Below are positions 48,157 to 58,585 of a DNA stretch of 64,000 bases, piece by piece. Position 1 is the stretch's first letter. The number at the start of each line of letters is the position of its first letter. The DNA lies in the NCBI RefSeq assembly GCF_029203305.1, contig NC_089467.1:372001-436000 (forward strand), in the 5' to 3' direction. This DNA comes from Yamadazyma tenuis (lineage: Eukaryota > Ascomycota > Pichiomycetes > Serinales > Debaryomycetaceae). The translations under genes were made by a program, and so were the position numbers. The notes below the pieces were generated by a model that saw only the letters and a list, made by a program, of their open reading frames with translations, was not told where the DNA came from and searched no databases.

Positions 48157-50307
48157 CTATTGACCAGCAACCTTTTCACCATTTCTTGAGGTGAAGTTAT
48201 CCAGACCCTTTTGCTGTTTCAACTTTGACACGTACTCTTCGATTTTGTTCCAACCGTCTTTTCTAGCGGCTTCTCTAACTCTTTGTTCTTCCAAAGATTG
48301 GTGGTAAAGCATAGTACAGTGGTCGTACAAAATGACATTGTGGTCCATAAACACTTTCAAAGCACCAAACACAAGCTGATGGATACTACGATTCCAGTTG
48401 GTGGTGGCAGAGTTATGGGGGGGTAATCCGCTGTTATAATCAAGATCATGATGGGCATTACTGAATGAATCATAGTATTCATCATCAGTCATATCATTCA
48501 TACCATTGATACCGTCATTGTTGATGTTCAATCCCGGGTCAATCAAGTTTCTGTTGGCATCGGTGACAGCTCCAGGATTTTCTGCAAGTTTTTGTTTCAT
48601 AACTCCATTGCTGACACTAGGTTGAGTAGCATTGGTTAATTCGTAGAGGGATGCAAAGATAATAGGCAATATCACTTCTGCATTCTCGGTTATCAACGTT
48701 AAAAAGTACTCATTGGACCAGAACATCAACACTTTTTCACTGACTTGGAAATGTGATGATGAAATACACTTTGAGAGTTGAGCAAACAAGGGAATTTGAA
48801 TCTTCAAAAACTCGCTGGGTTCCATTACTTCAAATATGTCTTCAATTTCATTCAAGAACATCACTTCTTTTTGAGAGTTGATCTTGGGCCAGAACCTAAG
48901 TAATGACATTATCACGTCTTCGGTGAGGAGGGGGTCTTTCTCCAAAAACTGAACAATACAGTATGCCAATTGTGGATGATACATCGACAAGCTCTTAACT
49001 TTATGTAGTGGCATCAATACCCGGATCAAAAAGATCTTATGCTCATCCTTCAAAGGTAATGCAAATCCATTGATAATGGAGCCCAAAATTTCCAATAATT
49101 CTCCAATTCCGTTGAATCTCTCAGTTTCATACACAAATTGAAGAAACACATTGTTAATGGACTTTCTGATGAAACTTCTTAAACTTAAGAATTTGCCATA
49201 AATTCTATGCAAAGTGGTTTTCAAGCAATCTCTTTCCCTTGAATCTTCACTATCAAATAATTCCAACAACTTCAAGATGAAATCATGGTCGATATAGTGT
49301 TTGGCGATTTGGTGAGCAAAATCAGGACTTTCAATGAATCGCAAAAAGAACTCATAGATAGCTTGCATGTGTGGCCAGCTTAATTCATCCACCAGTTCAT
49401 CTTCATCAGGATCATATAAATCTCCCACAGGATTCGCAGGAGGAGGAATGGGTCTAAACAAATTGGTTTTATACATGTTTATGACATGCTTATACATTTC
49501 CTCGGTGTAAGTAAACCTGTTTGACAGGATGAATTGAATTAACTCCTGTAAGGTAGCTCTTTTGATTTCCTTGCCTCTAATATCGTAGGTTGGATCACTA
49601 AAGTCAAATAATACGTTACACTGGTCAATTTTTCGAATGAACAATGGAATTTGTTCCTCAGGGAGTACTTCATTGAAGCTAGGCAATTTGACGATTTCTT
49701 CATGGTCGGTTGGTTCGAATCTGGAAGATGAGTGTCTCTTAGGAGCCATGATCAAGTCAATGTCAAACGACTCTCTATTGGGGGAAAGTATGTTTGGATT
49801 CAAGTTGTAACCATGATGACCATGGGCTTGTTGAGAATGGCTAGCAATGTGAACACCGGTTTTGAAAGAATCCAACGGAGAACCGTCTTCCTCCAAGTCA
49901 TCAGAGTGGACGGGTCTGTTGTTGATTTCATCAAAATGAGGCTCCATTTCCACGTCATTACTGATAACAATACTTGGTGAGTTTGTGTTTGAAGTAGGAG
50001 GAGACTGGTTCAAAGTTGGGGTCGAAACCTGTTTGGGCAGTAGCATGGATGGCGAGTCAGGGTTGGACTGATTGAAAGTCGAGCTCGACGAAGCACTGTT
50101 ATTGGATTTGATGGACGAATTGCTATTGGTCCTGGAAGGACTTGGAGAATTGGAGTGGTTGGGTGACGACAAGGAACCATTTGCTGGTTTAGATGAAGGA
50201 GCTTGGGAGGTTGATTTTTTCAAGTCCTTAGGGTCTTTTTCCTTCTTCTCCTTTTTATTGGAGGATTTCGAGCCTCTGGAAAGTCTGTTCTTGAAGCCTT
50301 TCATCAT
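48157..50307 (-). CDS. RTS1: PP2A B56 regulatory subunit
   Basis: Regulatory B' (B56) subunit of protein phosphatase 2A, acting in septin and cohesin control and the stress response. In the 716-residue protein, the first 200 residues are low complexity (Lys/Ser/Pro/Asn-rich). The conserved HEAT-like B56 core follows ([79 protein letters not shown]). The C-terminal tail is divergent. Two adjacent ATGs (50307, 50304) are possible starts. Confidence 0.95.
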   Translation of the reverse strand: MMKGFKNRLSRGSKSSNKKEKKEKDPKDLKKSTSQAPSSKPANGSLSSPNHSNSPSPSRTNSNSSIKSNNSASSSSTFNQSNPDSPSMLLPKQVSTPTLNQSPPTSNTNSPSIVISNDVEMEPHFDEINNRPVHSDDLEEDGSPLDSFKTGVHIASHSQQAHGHHGYNLNPNILSPNRESFDIDLIMAPKRHSSSRFEPTDHEEIVKLPSFNEVLPEEQIPLFIRKIDQCNVLFDFSDPTYDIRGKEIKRATLQELIQFILSNRFTYTEEMYKHVINMYKTNLFRPIPPPANPVGDLYDPDEDELVDELSWPHMQAIYEFFLRFIESPDFAHQIAKHYIDHDFILKLLELFDSEDSRERDCLKTTLHRIYGKFLSLRSFIRKSINNVFLQFVYETERFNGIGELLEILGSIINGFALPLKDEHKIFLIRVLMPLHKVKSLSMYHPQLAYCIVQFLEKDPLLTEDVIMSLLRFWPKINSQKEVMFLNEIEDIFEVMEPSEFLKIQIPLFAQLSKCISSSHFQVSEKVLMFWSNEYFLTLITENAEVILPIIFASLYELTNATQPSVSNGVMKQKLAENPGAVTDANRNLIDPGLNINNDGINGMNDMTDDEYYDSFSNAHHDLDYNSGLPPHNSATTNWNRSIHQLVFGALKVFMDHNVILYDHCTMLYHQSLEEQRVREAARKDGWNKIEEYVSKLKQQKGLDNFTSRNGEKVAGQ

Positions 50308-50887
50308 TTTCAGTAGGGAGAGGCAATAAATTTGATATCGACAAAGAGGACTAGAGCCAATAAACGCGGTCTAGACTAGCGACAGTTGAAAGGACAAACT
50401 CGGTAAAGGGATTGTTTGGATGGCTTGAAACCTGATTCAAGTTTTGCAGATGGATTATCAACTGATTGAAGGTGAAACAAGAAAAAAAGGTCGACAGACA
50501 AACTGGTGCAGCCGAAGAAATCAATTGAATTGAGATTGGAGGGCAGTACCGGGCACTTTGAAAGGATGGGTTTCGTGTGTACTTCGAAAGAATAGGAAGC
50601 CACGGGGATAAATTGAAAGAAGTGATGGGTTGGTTCCTTGGTAGGTTAGTGTTGTTGAAAATGGAAATGATTGAGGTTTTTGAGTGATTGATAAAGGCAC
50701 GCCAGAAACATTCACTGTTTTGGGGACTGGGGCGCACGACGTGTAAGGCATCTGCATCAGACTGCCTTTAGGGTGCACTACCGCCTTAACCCCGTCAGGG
50801 CCTTAGAGGCTACTCTTAGAGGCTTTTGCATGCAAAGTGGTAAACTGTCTATAGAAAATTATATGTACCTAAACTATTATCTATCGA
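50308..50887. other. RTS1 promoter/leader region
   Basis: 580 bases, pyrimidine-rich on the RTS1 sense strand and so probably a long 5' leader. Open frames here lack an ATG or family features. No repeat or RNA gene was recognised. Confidence 0.5.
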
Positions 50888-51493
50888 TTATACCATGACT
50901 TCTTCTTCACTCACGTGTAAAAGGTGCAGTTTCTGGTCGTTTAATACGTAACTCAAGTAGCAGTTCCACACAATGCTAATCAAGTTTACCGACAATAATC
51001 GTAGTTGGACAGGTACCAAATAAAAGTTGAGAGTCTGAAAAGCAGGCCACACCAACCAGTTGGTCTTTAATGTGGGCAACCAGTGCTCACGTAGCTTGGC
51101 AGAAATGTCATTGACAGGATCGGGCGACCTCTCCAAAACCGTCATTGCTGAATAATACATGGGGATGGCTATTAATGGAGCAAAGCCAAGTTGATCCACC
51201 CCCACCCGAAGGAGGGTGTTGACGCGGTTGTGGGTTTTGTCCGACCACAGAAGTGATTTGGGCACCGTCAACCGGTTCAATAGCTTGTACCATTTGTCAC
51301 CTAGTGGTGCAAATAATATTCCTCCGTAGGCGATGGCACGAAGAGTTCTGGGATAGTCGTATTTTTTATTGTTTTGGGAGAAAAGTCGCTGGGCAAGAAA
51401 GTCTCCCGAGCCAAAGAGGATCCCGGTGGTGACCATGTTGGTGACCAATGGTCTCTTGAGTAGGAGCTGGTTGTATTTGGTGTAGTAGCTCAT
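50888..51493 (-). CDS. SYM1: Mpv17/PMP22-family protein Sym1
   Basis: A 201-residue mitochondrial inner-membrane protein of the Mpv17/PMP22 family; Sym1 is needed for growth on ethanol at high temperature in S. cerevisiae. Motifs: MSYYTKYNQLLLKRPLVTN, TTGILFGSGDFLAQ, the YPRTLRAIAYGG segment, GVDQLGFAPLIAIPMYYSAM and LKTNWLVWPAFQTLNFYLVP. About four membrane segments. The first ATG is at 51493. The next paralogue lies 164 bases upstream in tandem. Confidence 0.9.
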   Translation of the reverse strand: MSYYTKYNQLLLKRPLVTNMVTTGILFGSGDFLAQRLFSQNNKKYDYPRTLRAIAYGGILFAPLGDKWYKLLNRLTVPKSLLWSDKTHNRVNTLLRVGVDQLGFAPLIAIPMYYSAMTVLERSPDPVNDISAKLREHWLPTLKTNWLVWPAFQTLNFYLVPVQLRLLSVNLISIVWNCYLSYVLNDQKLHLLHVSEEEVMV

Positions 51494-51657
51494 TGATAGA
51501 ATCGCATCGACAGGCGCGCAATCAACTTCATCTCCCACCGTGCATCTACCAGGTCCTCTTTACCAGGTCTCGTCTACCAGCCCTTCCTGTATTTATAATG
51601 GTTGCATACCATGGATCCAACTGGACCCTTTCTATTAATCTATCAATGCTATCTGCC

Positions 51658-52314
51658 CTATGAAAAATTCGTTGCACTATCATCCAATTCCTGGATCTCC
51701 TCCAAGATCTTGCTTTTAAAATGGGTCTTCAGATTATGCACCAGACTCAAGAAACAGTTCCACCCTATGGAGCAGAAATTGGCTGCCACCGTCCTTAAAT
51801 GTACCGGCACAAACGTGAGGTTGACCACCTGAAAAGCAGGCCACACCGTCCAGCAGGTGGTCAAAACGTTCCACCAATTACGCTGGAGCTTCTCATATGC
51901 CACCTCAAGCGGATGCTCCTGTAACGTCAACACCGTCAACACCACATTGTACATGGGGATCCATACGAGTCCCGGTACAAAGAGTTGATCCACCACAAGC
52001 CGATAAGAGATATCGAAAAAGTTGATTTTGCGGCTTGACCAGGTGCTTCTGGAGGCGGCAGGGACAAACGGATTCACCATGCGAGGCAACGTCTTAATGT
52101 ACCAGAAGACTGACGCTGGGCCAAAGAAAAACGTTCCGTAGCACCAACACCTCAATGTGCGGTGGTAATCGTAGGCGGGTACGGTTCCATCTTCATTTTG
52201 GTGAGGGAAAAAGTGCTGGGCCAATCCGTCACCAAATCCAAAGAGGATCCCGGTTGTTGCCATGTTGGTACGATACGGGTATCGCTTCAAAAGGTTATTA
52301 TATTTGTGGAACAT
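51658..52314 (-). CDS. Second Mpv17/PMP22-family protein (SYM1 paralogue)
   Basis: A 218-residue paralogue of SYM1 in tandem. It keeps MFHKYNNLLKRYPYRTN, ATTGILFGFGDGLAQ, VDQLFVPGLVWIPMYNVVL and CWTVWPAFQVVNLTFVPVHLR. It differs by a charged insertion after the first helix (HQNEDGTVPAY) and a longer loop in the middle. An upstream ATG at 52449 would add 45 residues. I choose 52314 because it aligns with the SYM1 start. A CACGTGACC box (reverse strand, 52396-52404) lies 82 bases above that ATG. Confidence 0.85.
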   Translation of the reverse strand: MFHKYNNLLKRYPYRTNMATTGILFGFGDGLAQHFFPHQNEDGTVPAYDYHRTLRCWCYGTFFFGPASVFWYIKTLPRMVNPFVPAASRSTWSSRKINFFDISYRLVVDQLFVPGLVWIPMYNVVLTVLTLQEHPLEVAYEKLQRNWWNVLTTCWTVWPAFQVVNLTFVPVHLRTVAANFCSIGWNCFLSLVHNLKTHFKSKILEEIQELDDSATNFS

Positions 52315-53043
52315 GCTACGGAGGTGCTTACTTATGAGATAGACTGCGAAAATTTTTAGTACCACAGGACGAAGGGAGAGGTGAGAATGGCATCCGGTCA
52401 CGTGAGTGCCGACACCGATGAGGGATGAAGTGACACTGATGGGGGGCATGGTTGGCCTACTTCCATGCAGTCCTTAGAGGTGGATCGGTAAGGGTTCCCG
52501 TTTCAGACCGGTTGCTAGTTCCAGTTGTCGAGATAGGGCAATTTCAAAATGGCTGGCTGGCTGAGAAGGATGGATAAAAACATGTAAAACCCCGGGCCCG
52601 ATTAGGAATTTAATCAGATTATTAGGTGCATCCCGCACCACTTTCAGGTGAGAACCTGTAAAGTCTCGGGAAAATAGGAGTCGACCCATATAATCAATAA
52701 TTAATATCGTGTAGATATACATATAAATTTACCAATTATTTATTCAATAATACATTAATCAAATCAATTAGTCTTACCATCAGTCCCCCACCCAAAACCT
52801 TAAAATGAGGGTGGCTTTTTAAGTACGATTGCTGGTAGCACTAAAGCGCCCCAAGCCCGTATCGTCCAAACTCGCAGCAAATGGGAGGGCTAACCTGTAA
52901 AACTTCTGCGCGCGCCTAATCTGCTAACCTCCCTCGAGGCACCTTCCACCTCCTTGAAATTTCATAATTTCCATTTTCCCATCCCACCTTTTTCTAAGTT
53001 CCTCTATAAACCACCAGACAAATCGTCGATTGATCATTGTACA
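52315..53043. other. Divergent promoter SYM1 paralogue - LSP1
   Basis: 729 bases with an E-box (GTCACGTG, 52397-52404) near the SYM1 paralogue. A reverse 82-codon frame (52474-52722) shows no family features and is rejected. Confidence 0.5.
52397..52404. promoter_or_regulatory. E-box, Cbf1-type (GTCACGTG)
   Basis: Matches RTCACRTG in the promoter of the SYM1 paralogue. Binding is inferred. Confidence 0.35.
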
Positions 53044-53955
53044 ATGCACAGAACTTACTCTTTAAGATCCCAAAGGGCTCCAACCGCTGCTCAATTGCAA
53101 AGCCCTCCACCTCCACCTTCGTCTACCAAGTCCAAGTTTTTTGGTAAGGGCTCTATCTCCCACAGTTTCAGAAAGAGTGCTGCTGGTGCTTTGGGCCCCG
53201 AATTGGCTAGAAAGTTGGCTCAATTGATCAAGATGGAAAAGAACTTGATGAGATCCATTGAAATCACCGCCAGCGAAAGAAAGGAAGTTGCTAAGCAATT
53301 GTCCTTGTGGGGTGAGGCCAACGACGACGATATCAGTGATATTACCGACAAATTGGGAGTTTTGATTTTTGAAATCGGGGAATTGGAAGACCAATTCATC
53401 GACAGATACGATCAATACAGAATCACCTTGAAGTCGGTCAGAGATATCGAAGGGTCAGTTCAACCATCTAGAGAAAGAAAGCAAAAAATCACCGACCAAA
53501 TCGCCTACTTGAAGTACAAGGACCCTCAAAGTCCAAAGATCAATGTGTTGGAACAAGAATTGGTCAGAGCCGAAGCTGAATCTTTGGTTGCTGAAGCCCA
53601 ATTATCCAACATTACCAGAGAAAAGTTGAAGACTGCTTTCAACTACCAATTCGACTCCATTAGAGAACACGCCGAAAAAATCGCTTTGATTGCTGGTTAC
53701 GGTAAGGCCTTGTTGGAATTATTGGATGAAAGTCCCGTGACTCCTGGTGAAACCAGACCTGCCTACGACGGTTACGAAGCCTCCAAGCAAATCATCATTG
53801 ATGCTGAAAATGCTTTAGCTTCGTGGACTTTCGACTCGGCCGTCGTCAGACCAACCTTGTCATTGGCTGCTCACGACGAAGAGTACGAAGATATCGATGA
53901 GTTGGCTGAAGACGCTGAAAACATGAAGGTTGCCGAACAAGAGTTTTCTTCTTAG
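53044..53955 (+). CDS. LSP1: Eisosome core protein Lsp1
   Basis: BAR-domain core protein of eisosomes, the furrow-like plasma-membrane domains. The 303-residue protein starts MHRTYSLRSQRAPTAAQLQ and has SSTKSKFFGKGS, closer to Lsp1 than to Pil1 of S. cerevisiae. The BAR region includes KAAFNYQFDS-like, IALIAGYGKALLELLD and PVTPGETRPAYDGYEAS. The C-terminal acidic tail is shorter than in S. cerevisiae (341 residues in all). All leucines use TTG or TTA; I saw no CTN codon, consistent with a highly expressed gene in a CTG-clade yeast. Confidence 0.95.
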   Translation: MHRTYSLRSQRAPTAAQLQSPPPPPSSTKSKFFGKGSISHSFRKSAAGALGPELARKLAQLIKMEKNLMRSIEITASERKEVAKQLSLWGEANDDDISDITDKLGVLIFEIGELEDQFIDRYDQYRITLKSVRDIEGSVQPSRERKQKITDQIAYLKYKDPQSPKINVLEQELVRAEAESLVAEAQLSNITREKLKTAFNYQFDSIREHAEKIALIAGYGKALLELLDESPVTPGETRPAYDGYEASKQIIIDAENALASWTFDSAVVRPTLSLAAHDEEYEDIDELAEDAENMKVAEQEFSS

Positions 53956-54832
53956 AGGTTGACTTAGTATTGGTTTAACTGCTAATCTATATTATATTGT
54001 TTTATTGTCCTGAAAAATGTTTAGTTCACCTTTGAATTGTTTTATTACTTTGTGAATACACAGATAAAGTATTTTTTGATGGTCAGGGGTTATGGCATCA
54101 GATTCCTGAAACGGTAGGGATGCCTCAAGTCTGATGCTGGAGCGCTAGAAATGATTTTGTAAAATCGTGTCCGAAGTCGATTTTTGGGTCATCAGTGCCT
54201 GCAATTAGGTTGTGTAACGAACTGCGGTTAAGCGTGGGTAAGTAACAACATCACGTATCTGCACCCCTCCACTTAACATTGACAGGGCCTTGTGGTCCTT
54301 GTTCATGGGTTGGGGCCGTGGATAGAAATATGCAAGCTGTTAGCAGCCATTTCAGGTGGCACATTTGTGGTTTGTTTATTTACAATTTCACCCAGTGCGC
54401 ACTACACCAACACAAAACAATATAAACTTGATTTGCTCTAAAATATTTTTCACCTCAATAGGCTAACGATAACTAGATTGGGACGCTTAAGCACACTGGC
54501 CTCTTGCATACACGTTTGTTCGTTTCTCCATCTACCCTCACTCCTCATCACCTTTTTCACATTCTTCCATCCAGCTGCCTGAAGGTTTTTCTCCAACCCG
54601 AGCTGCGAACAAAAACCATCTTGTTTTGTTTTGATTTTGATTTTGATAAAATCGATTCTTCTTGAACTACATTGATTCAGACAGGTTTCATTGATCTTAT
54701 TTATTTCCCTTCCATTCGTTCCTCCATCTTGTATACTTGTTCTGCTGGGCTTCTGCTACAGATTTTCAACTCGTCAATCTTTGATTTTCCCCATTCCCAT
54801 TATCCATCCTTGATCTGAACTTGCTATCGTGA
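53956..54832. other. Intergenic region with hairpin and pyrimidine-rich leader
   Basis: 877 bases. A hairpin with perfect 8-bp arms (GCATCAGA at 54095, TCTGATGC at 54130) lies 140 bases after LSP1. From about 54490 the strand is pyrimidine-rich and includes TTTTGAT-like repeats (54618-54650), probably the leader of the next gene. No supportable gene. Confidence 0.5.
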
Positions 54833-56725
54833 ATGTCAAATAACTTCCTCCACTCGTCTCCCGCGGGAAAGGACACCCCCACCACCAACACCGTTAAAGA
54901 CCAGAATATCGATCCGGCACTCTATCCGGGTTCTCCAGATGGCGATCGAAGGAAAAGCAGATTATCTACTCAGATGTCTCCTGCAAACTTCACTGGATGG
55001 ACCCCTTTGATCTCGAAGACTCTCAACAATGAACAGCTCTTGAACTACAACTCCACGCCATCATCGAAGTTCCTCAATAACATCTTGTTAAACTCGGCTA
55101 ACCATAACTCCATTTTACCCCAGAATGATATCGACTACTCCAATGGATTGAACTTGACCCCGTTCTTGAACCACAACATCAACTTGTTGGCCTCCAACCA
55201 GTTTGCGACCATGAGCAGTGGCTCCAACGGCAACACCGCGTCCTTCACACCTTTCCATGATAAAACCTTACATTTGAGTGACTTTTTCATGGAGTCTCCC
55301 ATCAAAGATTTGGGAACCATCACACCCTCCAAGTTCAAGTTGGGCTCTGACATAAAGCTTTCGCAGAACCTCTTACAGGACCCAAAGAGTGCTAGGAAAC
55401 GGTCAATTAATGAATTGGATGTGGTTGCAAACAGGCCACCGCATAAATTGTCAATAACTGTAAAAGCCAACGACTTGACGGATGAGGAGCCTGATGAGGA
55501 CGATAATGATAAGGAGAATGCCGACTCGAAGTTCCAGTACAAAAAGTCAAAGGTGATGCTGAACTTACAAACTCCTTCTAAAGTGGTTGTGTTGGGGGAT
55601 AGAGCCAACCGTAAAGTTGCCGATAAAACCCCGTCAAGACAAAGACAAAGACCAAAGGAATTCACCACCCCGGCCAAACCCACCGGCAACTCCTCGCCTT
55701 CCACTGTTATTTTGTCTAGTGGAGCCAAAGCTGCATCAAATGAACAGTCTCGTAAGTTTGTTCCTAATAGTCCTACACCCATGGCCAACAAAGGATCTAA
55801 GTTCACCGTAAAGGTGGACGATATCCCAGATGTTCCACCCAAACCGGTTATGGGTGTGTTCTCAGATGCTAAACTGATGTCAAGTAAGACTAGAAGGTCA
55901 AACAGTCATAAGTCTGACGATAATTCCTCTTCAAAGACCTCCTCCATATCCAGATTCGGTACCAATATTCAAGTGAACAACTTGAGGTTCAAAACATCTA
56001 ATAAGGCTCAGATGCAAGCGGGAATGAACAAATTCCAGATTCTGTTGGGAGATGGAGCAGGATCCAAACGAGGTAGAAAGGGCAGAAAGGCCAAAGAAAA
56101 GAAGAGCAGCAAGAAGGAAGTGACAGTGGAAACTCAAGCTCACGCCAACGGTAGGCTTACCCAAACCCAGGGCAAATCGAATTCTCACCCGCAACAGCAA
56201 CAGTCTTCTCATGAAAACACCTCAGTCACCAAAGACTCAAGTTTAATGTCTGGGAGTAATAACTCCATGAACCTCAGCAATTTGAACGTATCTCAAGGGA
56301 CTGAGCATACTTCGTTTGATTTTGGAGCCTTGTCTTCAACTCCCAATGGAAAGTTCTTCCTTGATAAGATGTTTGAGAAACCATCTCCACAGTCACAACA
56401 GCTTTTAAACCAAGTCCTCATGGGTCAACAGTATAACCAACAACCTTCTCAGGCCAGCGGTCAAAGCAATATGCCTCCTCCCAAGTTCAGCCATCCCGCT
56501 CCAGTTGGAGGAATCCAAACCCAAAATAGCCAAGTAATGATGATGATGAGCACTCCCAATCACCCCAGTATCTACAGTCCTCATGAAACGACTGGAGACC
56601 ACCACCGCCACCACAACCACAATAACGACCACGATAACGACAATGATGAAGCCAATATTTCCCTTTCTGCTTTTGCATATAATTTCGATAGAAAGGATTC
56701 TTCTCCCAAGTTTTCTAGTCGTTAG
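54833..56725 (+). CDS. Low-complexity Ser/Asn/Gln-rich nuclear protein (Ndd1-like?)
   Basis: A 630-residue protein of low complexity with many Ser/Thr-Pro sites. Short conserved-looking islands: ANFTGWTPLI, SFTPFHDKTLHLSDFFMESP near residue 145, MNKFQILLGDG near 400 and TPNGKFFLDKMF near 505, plus basic nuclear-localisation-like clusters (SKRGRKGRKAKEKK). The S/T-P density, the DFFMESP/EFLLDSP-like island and the KFQI segment recall the mitotic coactivator Ndd1, but the likeness is weak and I do not claim orthology. It ends in a His/Asn/Asp-rich stretch. Confidence 0.65.
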   Translation: MSNNFLHSSPAGKDTPTTNTVKDQNIDPALYPGSPDGDRRKSRLSTQMSPANFTGWTPLISKTLNNEQLLNYNSTPSSKFLNNILLNSANHNSILPQNDIDYSNGLNLTPFLNHNINLLASNQFATMSSGSNGNTASFTPFHDKTLHLSDFFMESPIKDLGTITPSKFKLGSDIKLSQNLLQDPKSARKRSINELDVVANRPPHKLSITVKANDLTDEEPDEDDNDKENADSKFQYKKSKVMLNLQTPSKVVVLGDRANRKVADKTPSRQRQRPKEFTTPAKPTGNSSPSTVILSSGAKAASNEQSRKFVPNSPTPMANKGSKFTVKVDDIPDVPPKPVMGVFSDAKLMSSKTRRSNSHKSDDNSSSKTSSISRFGTNIQVNNLRFKTSNKAQMQAGMNKFQILLGDGAGSKRGRKGRKAKEKKSSKKEVTVETQAHANGRLTQTQGKSNSHPQQQQSSHENTSVTKDSSLMSGSNNSMNLSNLNVSQGTEHTSFDFGALSSTPNGKFFLDKMFEKPSPQSQQLLNQVLMGQQYNQQPSQASGQSNMPPPKFSHPAPVGGIQTQNSQVMMMMSTPNHPSIYSPHETTGDHHRHHNHNNDHDNDNDEANISLSAFAYNFDRKDSSPKFSSR

Positions 56726-56849
56726 ATGATACCCTTGTTATGAACAATCAGATTTCAGTTGAACATGAATGAACAATATATTTAATAGTTTTATACCAAT
56801 ACACATATATAATACCGTTGCGGTCGTGTGGTTTTATTTACAGGGTTGT

Positions 56850-57452
56850 TTATACGTTTGGAGGAAGCAAGAGTGCTCCGATGGTCTTAGGTCTTTCTGT
56901 GCTTAATAGATCAAAAATCTGGGCTGAATGAGAAGAATCTCCTACTTCCAACTGGATACCTAAACTTGACAAGTACTTCCTGTTATCGGGGCTTAACATT
57001 CGAGACTTCTTCCCGAGTCCTACCACCAAGATCTCGGGTTTGGGGTTAATTTTTTCGAATACTTTAAGTATATCATTACTGAACTCCACCAAGAATCCGT
57101 TTATGATCTTGAAACCTTCTTTAGATAGATTGACTTCATAAGTCTCAGTTTCCACAAGTAAAGCCCCAATTATGTCACCATTCGTATCTGGTGACGAGAT
57201 GAACAAGTTGTTTGAGAGGTGGAACCCATTTGGTTTAACTGATTCGATATAATTGATGGGCTTTGTGGAAAACATCAAAATATCATTTTTCTTGAACAAG
57301 TCAGCCGGATTTGCTGAAGTTTCAGATTTTCCAGATGGTGCACCAATCTGCTGATTGGGATTAGCTATCTTACCACCGCCAAAAAGATCTGTCCTTGGTA
57401 TCGACCGGGAAAACCGTCTAGTAAACCCTCTGCTTATTCCTGGTTTAAACAT
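56850..57452 (-). CDS. Mth938/NDUFAF3-like complex I assembly factor
   Basis: A 200-residue protein of the Mth938/DUF498 family, whose eukaryotic member NDUFAF3 helps assemble respiratory complex I. The N-terminus is basic and Ser-rich (SRGFTRRFSRSIPRT), compatible with mitochondrial import. The core carries DIIGALLVETETYEVNL, a FSNDILKVFEKINPKPEILVVGLG strand-helix and a C-terminal LLPPNV. S. cerevisiae has no complex I, so the gene fits a yeast that keeps it. The first ATG is at 57452. It diverges from TWF1 with 56 bases between starts. Confidence 0.8.
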   Translation of the reverse strand: MFKPGISRGFTRRFSRSIPRTDLFGGGKIANPNQQIGAPSGKSETSANPADLFKKNDILMFSTKPINYIESVKPNGFHLSNNLFISSPDTNGDIIGALLVETETYEVNLSKEGFKIINGFLVEFSNDILKVFEKINPKPEILVVGLGKKSRMLSPDNRKYLSSLGIQLEVGDSSHSAQIFDLLSTERPKTIGALLLPPNV

Positions 57453-57508
57453 GATGCACAAGAAACTTTCGCGCTTTGCCAGTTCCTTTATTATCTGACA
57501 CACTCACT

Positions 57509-58522
57509 ATGTCAACCCAGTCCGGAATCACCGCTTCTCCAGATCTTTTGGATGCCTTCCAATCTCTGCAACACGATGTGTTAGTTGTGAAGGTGTCGGA
57601 GGACAGCACAAAATTGGTTCAAGATGTCAATTGTCCCCAGATTACTGGTGAACTACCACAAGTGTTCCCCCAATTGAACCAGTACATCTCGAGTATCCAT
57701 CCACATCCAGTATATATTTTGCTAGCGCTTGAAGACGAGGAATACGCATTCATAAGCTTCATCCCAGATATCGCCCATATCCGGGATAAGATGCTTTATG
57801 CCTCTACCAAGAACACTTTGTTGCAGGAACTCGGAGGCGGAAAGATAAAGAGGGATCACCTTTTTGCGTGGAGTGAGCTTAGTGAGTTGAGCTTTGAGCA
57901 CTTTGACAGCTCCAGACCTACCCACGCTTTGAATAATGAAGATGTGTTGACAAGCGAAGAAAAATACACCAAGGAGATTAACGCGTTACAAGATCTAACG
58001 TTATCGAGTGGTCGCAAATTAGCATCAATGGATAATGCCAGTACCCAATTGTTGTTCAGAATCGATTCCGATTTAGAAAATGCTTTTGCCTCATTGGCCA
58101 CCAGTGACTTAATTGTTTTCAGCGTGGTACTTTCCTCTGAGCACTTTAAGCTTATTTCCAAAAGAGCCAATATTGAGTTGGGTTCTTTGGTTAGCACTTT
58201 AGAGGCCTCTAACGATTCTTCTAATCCGGCTCCCCAGTTTGCAGTCTACAGTTACTCACCAGGGAAGTCGGTGTTGATTTACACTTGTCCTTCGGGGTCA
58301 AAGGTTAAGGACAGAATGATTTATGCTTCCAACAAGCAAGGATTGATCAACCATTTAAAGAGTTTGTTCAAGGACCATGGCTTGGAGTTGGACAAAGTGT
58401 TGGACATTGGAGATCCCGAGGAGCTAGAAATAGGCGAGTTGAAGCCATCGGAAGAAGTACCTTCAAGCACCAGCAAATCTGGCTTGAGGTTCAACAAGCC
58501 CAAAGGACCACGCCGTAGATGA
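57509..58522 (+). CDS. TWF1: Twinfilin
   Basis: Actin monomer-sequestering and filament-severing protein with two ADF-homology domains. The 337-residue product matches the family length. It starts MSTQSGITASPDLLDAF. The first domain ends near residue 140 (DKMLYASTKNTLLQEL), the second near 300 (DRMIYASNKQGLINHLKSLF). A C-terminal basic tail (FNKPKGPRRR) fits the phosphoinositide/capping-protein-binding tail of twinfilins. It converges on the ASR1-like gene with 63 bases between stops. Confidence 0.95.
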   Translation: MSTQSGITASPDLLDAFQSLQHDVLVVKVSEDSTKLVQDVNCPQITGELPQVFPQLNQYISSIHPHPVYILLALEDEEYAFISFIPDIAHIRDKMLYASTKNTLLQELGGGKIKRDHLFAWSELSELSFEHFDSSRPTHALNNEDVLTSEEKYTKEINALQDLTLSSGRKLASMDNASTQLLFRIDSDLENAFASLATSDLIVFSVVLSSEHFKLISKRANIELGSLVSTLEASNDSSNPAPQFAVYSYSPGKSVLIYTCPSGSKVKDRMIYASNKQGLINHLKSLFKDHGLELDKVLDIGDPEELEIGELKPSEEVPSSTSKSGLRFNKPKGPRRR

Positions 58523-58585
58523 GTATAGAGTCGACAAAATCATTAAATGTATATTTCAAAGTGTGTTTGTACCATGAAGGTGCAA

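Noticed and set aside
50351..50737. 128-codon reverse frame upstream of RTS1
   Set aside because: No ATG at its start; pyrimidine-rich leader sequence explains the openness.
52474..52722. 82-codon reverse frame between SYM1 paralogue and LSP1
   Set aside because: No motif, no recognisable family and lies in a divergent promoter.
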